From Cannabis sativa (taxonomy: Eukaryota > Streptophyta > Magnoliopsida > Rosales > Cannabaceae): 64,000 nt of DNA. The stretch is taken from assembly GCF_029168945.1 (NCBI RefSeq), contig NC_083604.1, forward strand, positions 36,637,686 to 36,701,685, given 5' to 3'. Shown here one piece after another: positions 56,608-64,000 of this stretch (the first letter of the stretch is position 1; each line of letters begins with the position of its first letter). Both the position numbers and the translations under genes were made by a program. A model generated the notes under the pieces. It was not told where the DNA came from and searched no databases. It saw nothing but the letters and a program-made list of their open reading frames with translations.

Positions 56608-57838
56608 TAAGTTCTCTTGAAGAGCTTGAAGCTTTAAGTGAAGATGAAGAAACCAAAGTTACTTGGGTAGAGTCAAAGCAGCCTATTACTAAATTTAGTA
56701 GGCCATTTGAATCTTTGGAGTTGTCAGAGAACAATTTCAAGCCTCCTAAGCCGTCCATTCAAGAATCACCCGAGTTGGAGTTGAAACTGTTGCCTAGTCA
56801 CTTGAAGTATGTTTATTTGGGAGATGGAGAGACCTTACCGGTAATTATTTCTGCTATGTTGGGTGCCCAAAAAGAACTCTTGTTAGTTGATGTCTTGAAG
56901 AAATACAAAAGAGCCATTGGTTGGACCATGGCGGATATTAAGGGTATAAGTCCTTCGATTTGCATGCATAAGATTCTGTTGGAAGATTTGTGCAACCATT
57001 CTGTGAAGCAGCAACGACGGCTAAATCCTGTCATGAAGGAAGTGGTTAGAAAGGAGGTAATCAAGTGGTTGGACTTTGGCATTGTCTACCCCATTTCAGA
57101 TAGTTCTTGGGTAAGCCCAATTCAATGTGTTCCAAAAAGAGCGGAGTCACGGTGGTAGCTAATGAAAACAATGAGTTGATCCCCACAAGAACAGTGACGG
57201 GTTGGCGTGTTTGTATGGACTATCGAAAGTTGAACAAGGCCACGCGGAAAAATCATTTCCCGTTGCCATTCATTGATCAAATGCTTGATCGTTTGGCGGG
57301 AAAAGAATTCTATTGTTTCCTTGATGGGTATTCTGGCTATAATCAAATTGCCATAGCTTCGGAAGACCAAGAGAAAACAACATTCACTTGTCCATATGGT
57401 ACCTTTGCCTTTCAGAGAATGCCATTTGGTTTATGCAATGCTCCCGCCACTTTTCAAAGGTGTATGATGGCGATTTTTTCAGACATGGCAGAAAATATTC
57501 TTGAGATCTTCATGGATAATTTCTTCTCGGTATTTGGGGAATCTTTTGACACTTGTTTAGTTAACTTGGAGAGAGTTTTAGCAAGGTGTGAAGACACAAA
57601 CTTAGTTCTCAATTGGGAGAAATGTCATTTCATGGTTCAAGAAGGAATTGTTTTGGGTCATAAAGTTTCTAACAAGGGCATTGAAGTGGATAGAGCGAAA
57701 GTTGAAGTTATTGAGAAGCTGCCACCTCCTACTACTGTCGAAGGAATTCGAAGTTTTTTGGGGCATGCAGGTTTTTATAGGAGGTTTATTAAAGATTTCT
57801 CAAAAACCTCAAAGCCTCTTTGCTCTTTACTTGAGTAG
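56604..57838 (+). pseudogene. Reverse transcriptase (Athila-like), inverted segment, catalytic Asp changed
   Basis: Linker LLPSHLKYVYLGDGETLPVI, then IGWTMADIKGISPSICMHKI and VRKEVIKWLDFGIVYPISDS; a one-base shift near 57145 moves the frame. It continues WRVCMDYRKLNKATRKNHFP, FIDQMLDRLAGKEFYCFLDG, YSGYNQIAIASEDQEKTTF and GTFAFQRMPFGLCNAPATF. The catalytic box at 57506-57535 reads IFMDNFFSVFG, where the family has F-M-D-D: the second Asp codon is AAT (Asn). Then VLGHKVSNKGIEVDRAK and GIRSFLGHAGFYRRFIKDFS. A TAG at 57836-57838 stops the frame before RNase H. It would copy RNA into DNA if intact. Three independent lesions make it non-functional. Confidence 0.9.
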
Positions 57839-58058
57839 AATAGATCTTTTGAGTTCACCAAGGAATGTCATGAAGCTTTTGTATTTTTGAAAAAGGCTCT
57901 TGTATTCGCTCCCATTATTGTAGCCCCCGATTGGTCACTTCCTTTTGAGCTAATGTGTGATGGTAGTGATTTTGCAGTAGGTGCTGTTCTTAGCCAAAGA
58001 AGAGAGAAAGTGTTTCACTCAATTTATAATGCAAGCAGAATATTAGCCGATGCCCAAT
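57839..58058 (+). pseudogene. N-terminal part of RNase H (Athila-like), truncated
   Basis: After the TAG the same frame reads FEFTKECHEAFVFLKKAL, APDWSLPFELMCDGSDFAVG and AVLSQRREKVFHSIYNASR, the start of RNase H with the first catalytic Asp in C-D-G-S-D. Similarity ends at ADAQL near 58055, where the expected Y-T-T-E-K-E segment is replaced by the spacer found also on the other palindrome arm. Remaining RNase H and all of integrase are missing. Confidence 0.8.
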
Positions 58059-58559
58059 TGCTCGTTGAAATTTTTGTAAGTTTTGAGAAATTTTCTTGCA
58101 ATATAATGAGCTTGATTAGAGACATTCTAAATCTGAAAATTATTCTGGTATATGCTACGCTATTTTGATTATTGTTCTTAATTGGAGCTGTCATTGGCCA
58201 TTTGTGGTGAGATTTCTATTCAAGGTTTGGTTTGTGATGTTTTTGGGGTAAATCTCTGTCTCAAATGTTTTGAAAATACTCTTGTCATTGCTGCCCATTC
58301 TTGATTAATGGTGATAATTCTCCGCCATTTGAGAATTTACACTTTTTAGAAAAATGAATATCTAAATGCTCTAGGGTTAGTTGTGGTGAACTTTAATTTT
58401 AATTCTAGTGGTGGATATTCAAGTTGGATGGTTGTTATGGTCATTTAAATGAGTTGATATGCTGCTGAACTTGATGTGGTTTATTTTGGTTAATGATGTT
58501 CTGTTGATTTGTGAAATGTGTAGCAGATATTTTTAAGCTTATTGTTGTGAGATTGAGCC
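58059..58559 (+). other. Spacer upstream of the plus-strand transposon-protein ORF
   Basis: About 500 bp non-coding, inverted copy of 61288-61808 (for example GCTCGTTGAAATTT here, AAATTTCAACGAGC at 61786-61799). Likely the segment between pol and the last ORF in the parent element. Confidence 0.7.
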
Positions 58560-59916
58560 ATGGCAACCAACAAATCCAAGTCTCGTAAGCGTAAAGCTCC
58601 GGCCAACACCTCGCCCACTCCTCAACCGCAACAACCAATCAACACAATTCCACCAACCCTTGCCTTGCCTTCCCCCACTCCAATACCAACCATTCCCGAA
58701 CCTACACACTCACCACCCCGCACTCGACCTGTAAAGTCTCATCACCTAAACCCAAAGCTCCAACCGCCAAGACAGCTCCCTCTACCTCCAAGGCCCAACC
58801 ACAGCCTAAGCGCACCACTTCCACAGTCCCACCACCTACACATAACCCCATTACTTGTCCCAAAGCCAAAGCCGACCCCGTTCGCCATCAAGAGCGGTTT
58901 GAGATATTGCAAACCCGCAACCAGTTGGCCGAGCGTGGCTTTCTCCCTGCCCCGGAGGCTCTACCTGCCTATATTACAAATTTGATTGCGGAGCACAAGT
59001 GGGAGAAATTTTGTGCAATTCCCAAGCCTAATGTGGCCCCTGTTGCCCCTTCATTTTATGCTGCACTTGATCTAAAGTATCCTGATGTCGTTCTGGTGAG
59101 GGGTCAGAGTGTTCCCTTTTCTCCTGATGAGATTAACGATTTATATGGATTGACAGCACTGCTAGAGGATGAGTTTGCTATTTTGAGGATTAACCCAGCC
59201 TCTATCCCATTTGACGCTGTGCTTCGTACTGTTGCTCACCTGGGTTCTGAATGATCTATCTCTCCTTCCGGCCACCGCACTTTGTTACACTCTTCTCTAC
59301 GGCCCGAAGCGAGTGTTTGGCTTGCTTTTTTCTTATTAAGTGCTCTTTGATGCCCACGACCCATGACACCACAGTGAGTCAAACACGCCTTTTCTTATTG
59401 TATTGTATCCTGGCGGGCAAGAAAATGAATGTGGGAAAGATCATTTATGAGGAAATTTGGAAGTGCTTTAAGAAAAAGGGCGGCAAGCTATTTTTCCCAG
59501 CTCTTATCACTCAGATTTGCCTCGCGGGTAATGCCGCTATTGGGGGCGATGAAGAACTTCTGAGAGAGCGGATCAACATTGATTTGGTTTCGATTCAGCG
59601 TGTTGCCACTCATTGCACGCCCTCGACTGCTACTCCGAAGCGTGACCAGCCATCTAGCAGTCAGCTGGCTTCCGCTAGTCTTCCTCACACTCAGCAGGAA
59701 CAAATAATGAATCGCCTAGCACACCTTGAGGAGAAACAAATTACTTACTTTCGCTATGTTCAGGCGCGTGATACTGCATTAGCTAAATCTTTGAAGCGAA
59801 TTGTGCCAAGGCCAATAGTTGACTTCCCAGTGTTCCCACAAGAAGTGTTTGCTCGATGGACTGATCCAGGAACTCAGGAAGACTCTAGCTCTTCGGAGGA
59901 TGACCCCGAGGGATAG
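58560..59916 (+). pseudogene. Athila 'putative plant transposon protein' ORF, plus-strand copy, broken
   Basis: Starts MATNKSKSRKRKAPANTSPT with a Pro/Thr-rich N-terminus. Compared with the minus-strand copy it has a one-base loss near 58728 (frame slips to a false Pro/His-rich end), a TGG-to-TGA stop at 59252-59254 and an expansion near 59325. Conserved body in pieces: QTRNQLAERGFLPAPEALPA, INDLYGLTALLEDEFAILRI, MPTTHDTTVSQTRLFLLYCI, KMNVGKIIYEEIWKCF and FFPALITQICLAGNAA, as in the plant transposon-protein domain of Athila elements. Tail VDFPVFPQEVFARWTDPG then an acidic end (SSSSEDDPEG). Function of the family is unknown; an envelope-like role has been suggested for Athila third ORFs. Not functional as it stands. 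Confidence 0.8.
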
Positions 59917-59929
59917 ACAGAGGGAGTAC

Positions 59930-61287
59930 TCTTCGGAGGATGACCCTGAGGGATAGACAGAGGGAGTACTCTTCTTGAGTTCCTGGATCAGTCCATCGGG
60001 CAAACACTTCTTGTGGGAACACTGGGAAGTCAACTATTGGCCTTGGCGCAATTCGCTTTACAGATTTAGCTAATGCAGTATCACGCGCCTGAACATAGCG
60101 AAAGTAAGTAATTTGTTTCTCCTCAAGGTGTGTTAGGCGATTTATGATTTGTTCCTGCTGAGTGTGAGGAAGACTAGCGGGAGCCAGCTGACTGCAAGAT
60201 GGCTGGTCACGTTTCGGAGTAGCAGTCGAGGGCGTGCAATGAGTGGCAACACGCTGAATCGAAACCAAATCAATGTTGATCCGCTCTCTTAGAAGTTCTT
60301 CATTGTCCCCAATAGCGGCATTACCCGCTAGGCAAATCTGAGTGATAAGAGCTGGGAAAAATAGCTTGCCGCCCTTTTTCTTAAAGCACTTCCAAATTTC
60401 CTCATAAATGATCTTTCCCACATTCATTTTTTGCCCGCCAGGATACAATACAATAAGAAAAGGCGTGTCTGACTTACTGTGGTGTCATGGGTCGTGGGCA
60501 TCAAAAAGCACTTAATAAAAGCAAGCCAAATACTCGCTTCGGGCCGTAGAGACGAGTGTAACAAAGTGCGGTGGCCGGAAAGAGAGAGAGACCATTCAGA
60601 ACCCGGGAGAGCAACAGTACAAAGCATGGCGTCAAATGGGATAGCGGCTGGGTTAATCCTCAAAATAGCAAACTCATCCTCTAGCGGAGCTGTCAATCCA
60701 TATAAGTCGTTAATCACATCAGGAGAAAAGGGGACACTCTGACCCTTCACCCGAACGACATCAGGATACTTTGGATCAAGTGCAGCATAAATTGCAGGGA
60801 CAATAGAGGCCACAACAGGCTTGGGAATTGCACAAAATATCTCCCACTTGTGCTCCGCAATCAAATTTGTAATATAGGCAGGTAAAGCCTCTGGGGCAGG
60901 GAGAAAGCCTCGCTCGGCCAACTGGTTGCGGGTTTGCAATATCTCAAACCGCTCTTGATGGCGGACGGGGTTGGCTTTGGCTTTGGGACTAGTACTGGGG
61001 TTATGTGTAGGTGGTGGGACTATGGAAGTGGTGCGCTTAGGCTTTGGTTGGGCCTTGGAGGTAGAGGGAGCTGTTTTGGCAGTTGGAGCTTTGGGTTTAG
61101 GTGATGAGACTTTACGGGTACGAGTGCGGGGTGGTGAGTGTGTAGGTTCGGGAATGGTTGGTATTGGAGTGGGGGAAGGCAAGGCAAGGGTTGGTGGGAT
61201 TGTGTTGATTGGTTGTTGCGGTTGAGGAGTGGGCGAGGTGTTGGCCGGGGCTTTACGCTTACGAGACTTGGATTTGTTGGTTGCCAT
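59930..61287 (-). pseudogene. Athila 'putative plant transposon protein' ORF, minus-strand copy, one frameshift
   Basis: Starts MATNKSKSRKRKAPANTSPT at 61287. Pro/Ser/Thr-rich basic N-terminus to about residue 110, then RHQERFEILQTRNQLAERGF, AYITNLIAEHKWEIFCAIPK, KGQSVPFSPDVINDLYGLTA, MPTTHDTTVSQTRLFLLYCI; at 60430-60424 one base is missing (GGCAAAAAATG against GGCAAGAAAATG in the other copy), giving a TGA directly after LAGKK. The second half (60448 down) continues KMNVGKIIYEEIWKCFKKKG, FFPALITQICLAGNAA and a helical HLEEKQITYFRYVQARDTA, and then reads into the palindrome centre. It follows the Gag remnant and the spacer, i.e. pol is deleted from between them. It is the better preserved of the two copies. 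Confidence 0.85.
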
Positions 61288-61808
61288 GACTCAATCTCAC
61301 AACAATAAGCTCAAAAATATCTGCTACACATTTCACAACTCAACAGAACATCATTAACCAAAATAAACCACATCAAGTTCAGCAGCATATCAACTCATTT
61401 AAATGACCATAGCAACCATCCAACTTGAATATCCACCACTAGAATTAAAATCAAAGTTCACCACAATTAACCCTAGAGCATTTAGATATTCATTTTTCTA
61501 AACATTGTAAATTCTCAAATTACAATCTCCCAACACTAGAATTATCACCATTATTCAAAAATGGGCAGCAATGACAAGTGTATTTCCAAAACATTTGAGA
61601 CAGAGATTTACCCCAACAACATCACAAACCAAACCTTGAATAGAAATCTCACCACAAATGGCCAATGGTAGCTCCAATTAAGAACCATAATCAAGATAGC
61701 ATAGCATATTCCAGAATAATTTTCAGATTTAGAATGTATCTAATCAAGCTCATTATATTGCAAGAAAATTTCTCAAAACTTACAGAAATTTCAACGAGCA
61801 ATGGCCCT
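61288..61808 (-). other. Spacer upstream of the minus-strand ORF
   Basis: Inverted counterpart of 58059-58559; non-coding. Joins the Gag remnant at the same point (GCTCGTTGAAATTT) at which the other copy joins RNase H. Confidence 0.65.
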
Positions 61809-62200
61809 GATAATTACTTGATGGAGCTACATAGAGATTAATGGACCACCTACGGAATATCAATGGCGATTGAATGGGCGATTGTCAAAGGTATGAGCCT
61901 CACTACAAAAAACCTCCTCAAGTTGTGGGACAGGTGAGGAAACACTTTGTTGACCCATGCTCATATTTTTGATCATATTTCACGTAGAAGCGACTTGGGC
62001 AGATAAAGCAGTAATGGCGTCAACTTCAATAACACCAACAACTTTCTTCCCCAAAGGTACTCTAGTTGAGCTCTTTCCCCTTGAGCCCTATGTTGAGCTC
62101 TTCTTCTTTCTCTGAATGTGCGCTCAATTTCGGGATGAATAGGATATAGATCAATATTAACAAATTCTTGGTACTCGTTCTTATAAAATATTCACCTGTC
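61809..62200 (-). pseudogene. Gag N-terminal remnant of element E
   Basis: Minus-strand reading: YQEFVNIDLYPIHPEIERTF then RERRRAQHRAQGERAQLEYL, the charged N-terminus that Athila/Tat Gag proteins have after the leader, followed in a second frame by KKVVGVIEVDAITALSAQVA and KNMSMGQQSVSSPVPQ, a Gag segment usually found near the nucleocapsid. So Gag is internally deleted, frameshifted and cut off before protease. It lies where gag should start, after the primer-binding site. It supports the view that element E is a deletion derivative on the minus strand. Confidence 0.55.
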
Positions 62201-62286
62201 AATGCACAAGAGTCACCAAAAATGAGTACAAAATAATAGACTAATTTGCAAGCTAATTGACACTTACAACAAAATATATTTACAGT

Positions 62287-62309
62287 CCCCGGCAACGGCG
62301 CCAAAAACT
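62287..62309 (-). other. Primer-binding site of element E
   Basis: CCCCGGCAACGGCGCCA at 62287-62303 (element strand TGGCGCCGTTGCCGGGG), six bases from the LTR. This is the site typical of Athila-type elements, usually assigned to tRNA-Asp. Confidence 0.85.
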
Positions 62310-63758
62310 TGTTGTGCTAAAAATTAGATATACGCAAGTGCACGTAGTCACAAACAAGTAATATAATGATAAGTAACGAGTATCGTCTCCACAAGGACTG
62401 TAAAAATAAAATTTCTAGTGCAAAAATCAATTACCAAGTAAAATACCTAAGAACCAAAATAAAATGATTAATTAATCAACTAAGAACAAGAAGATAAGTA
62501 AATTAACTCAAAAGTGGATGCAAGATGGAAATAAAAATGAGTTGCAAGCTTTTGAAATGTGAGAGGTTTGAACTATTGAATCCCCCTATGTTTAGCAAAA
62601 ACTGTGCGTTTTGCTGCAGCAAAATGTTAGCAAATCTTTAGCAAAAATCTCAGGTTAACAAGAACTCAAATAAAATGCACAAAACTCTTCCAAATTTTAT
62701 GCAATCAATCCTTGGACCTGTTCAAACATATTCCTATGCCAAGCAAGCTCAAGAATACCATTTCAAGCATAGTTCTCAATTGTTACACAAGGAAATAACA
62801 TATTCCTATGTTATTTCAAATCTAATCTAATAAGATTAAGGTCTTGTGTCATTCAAGCTAAGTCCATTACATTTAACCTTTCCAGAGTTAAATATAACTC
62901 AATATCAAGCTATTGGTGGCCAAACAATATCAAGAAACTAACAATAAGCACACTTGAATGAACATGAGAATTTTTACTAAATATTTGCATAAGAAAATTA
63001 CTAAACTAAAACATGGGGTTCTTCAACAATTCAAACCATAAAAAATTTAGCTCATAGCTTAGTTAAAAACCACCATTACAAGATAAAATTCAGCCATGGA
63101 GTTTGAATGCTAGAGTTAGAGAAAATAAAAGAAATAAGTAAGAAATGACAAACAACAATAGAGGAGAAGTTTTCCAAAAGGGTAGATGTTGAATCTTGTT
63201 GTTCTCCTCTTTCTTCCTTCTTCTTCCTCTTCTTTCACTCAATCTTTTTTTTCTGTAGAAAAAATGGCAGAATAGTCCTCCTTTACGTGCTGCCCTTGTT
63301 TTTGCTGAAAGTGGAGGCTGCCCTCTTTTCCAATCCTCCTAGGTTTTGTACCATTTGCCCCAAATAAACCCTACACATGGCATGCGTCTAGCCTCTCCTT
63401 GTAATTGCTCCAGCCACCACTCCTAGAATGCCATGTCATCCCCAAAAATGCCACCACATTTAATGAAGTGCCAGCTCATCTTTTTCTCAAGAAATAAAAC
63501 AAATCAGCTACTAACCTGTTTGCTGCAGCAAAAATTTCACAGAATTTCAACAAAATTAAGAACTTGACTACTTTGCTATTTTCTTTGCCAATTTATACAC
63601 AAAAGTTATTAATCTCTACTAACAGCTTCAAATTACACACAAAAACATTAAACACTGAAACTTTCACAAATTATAAGACAGAATAATTACAATGACACAC
63701 AATTACATACAAAACATGTTTAAAGTGATATCAAATAACTCTTACTCAAGAGTTATCA
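62310..63758 (-). mobile_element. Element E, 5' LTR
   Basis: 1449 bp, TGTTGTGCTAAAAATTAG ... AAGAGTTATCA; sister of 52091-53545. Followed by GCTTT, near-match to the GTTTT on the left flank. Confidence 0.9.
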
Positions 63759-64000
63759 GCTTTGAATGCTAGAAAATCGATACTCCTTTTAGAGAGGCAT
63801 CCCTCTTAGAATCGTATATGATTCTTCTTTACTTTTTTCTTTTTTTTTTTACAATGTTTCGTTCACTTTGACAATTTCGGTTCACAAGTATAGTGAGTAA
63901 ATCGTACGTACGTGTGGAGAGTGATGAGTACCACATGTAAAGTGAAAACTTAATATTTCATCGATAAGGCAAATATGTGATCGCCCGAATACATATGCTT
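63759..64000. other. Unassigned flank right of element E
   Basis: No ORF, exon of CCB4 or repeat recognised. By the target duplication it should continue the sequence that ends at 52090. Confidence 0.4.

Larger units (their letters stand above)
58059..61808. repeat. Large palindrome: two arms of about 1.87 kb
   Basis: Left arm 58059-59931 and right arm about 59972-61808 are inverted copies covering spacer plus ORF. At the centre the segment CTTCGGAGGATGACCC...GAGGGAGTACT is present twice in direct orientation (59894-59931 and 59933-59971), differing at one base (CCCCGAGG against CCCTGAGG). The arms differ by scattered substitutions and indels, which set their frameshifts apart. Confidence 0.85.
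52091..63758 (-). mobile_element. Element E: rearranged Athila-like Ty3/gypsy element
   Basis: LTRs 52091-53545 and 62310-63758 in the same orientation, ends TGTTGTGC...GAGTTATCA on the plus strand, i.e. TGATAACTC...CACAACA on the element strand. The primer site adjoins the right LTR and the polypurine tract the left one, so the element is on the minus strand. Flanks GTTTT (52086-52090) and GCTTT (63759-63763) match at 4 of 5 bases. The interior holds a minus-strand Gag remnant and transposon-protein ORF, plus an inverted, plus-strand segment with gag-protease-RT-RNase H and a second copy of that ORF. No integrase is seen. Confidence 0.85.

Noticed and set aside
60971..61225. Gly/Val-rich plus-strand ORF
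   Set aside because: Antisense of the Pro/Thr-rich N-terminus of the minus-strand transposon protein.

Overview
The window is nuclear DNA of a flowering plant, most likely a eudicot. It is AT-rich and dominated by nested LTR retrotransposons. The only clear host gene is the 5' part of a multi-exon nuclear gene for a chloroplast protein, recognised as CCB4 of the cytochrome b6f heme-attachment (CCB) pathway. The species cannot be named from the sequence alone.

Layout, left to right. 1-3125 is the 3' end and 3' LTR of a plus-strand Copia element. 3126-12778 is an old minus-strand Mutator-type gene with a DUF1985 domain and a C48 (Ulp1-like) protease domain. It is cut into pieces by an LTR fragment, a hAT scrap, a solo LTR with an internal tandem duplication (target duplication GGAAC) and a hAT MITE that landed in a GAT/Asp repeat. 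12779-23106 is a complete minus-strand Copia-type element (A, target duplication ATATT). 23107-25586 holds a candidate Mutator-like terminal inverted repeat, the N-terminal end of a second plus-strand gene of the same style, and a 91-bp tandem repeat. 25587-45873 is a second element of the same family (B), whose 3' LTR is split by a third (C, 26476-36664, target duplication GGATC). 45881-46008 is the partner inverted repeat. 46126-47846 carries CCB4 exons 1-5. From intron 5 onward come halves of two chromovirus-like Ty3/gypsy relics, one on each strand (about 47930-51190), an unassigned stretch, and a rearranged Athila-like Ty3/gypsy element (E, 52091-63758).

Elements A and B each encode only a Gag protein (UBN2-type with a CCHC knuckle). 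They have about 3.6-3.8 kb of leader, about 1.8 kb of 3' non-coding sequence and no pol. C has the same architecture without gag. All three must therefore depend on proteins supplied in trans. Their leaders share compact conserved blocks: a foldable GGGCCTT...AAGGCCC island, a paired GTTTAGGCGAGAGTCAA motif just upstream of gag, and the primer-binding site. These are the best candidates for cis-acting RNA signals, and this gag-plus-signal architecture is the closest thing here to an uncharacterised system.

Element E contains a palindrome of about 1.87 kb per arm. A minus-strand ORF for the Athila 'putative plant transposon protein' faces a plus-strand copy of itself, with a plus-strand gag-PR-RT-RNase H fragment inserted beside it. 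Relative order readable from the nesting: Mutator-type genes first, then B, then C inside B. A went in between or within the Mutator-type sequences. No functional pol gene is present anywhere in the window.
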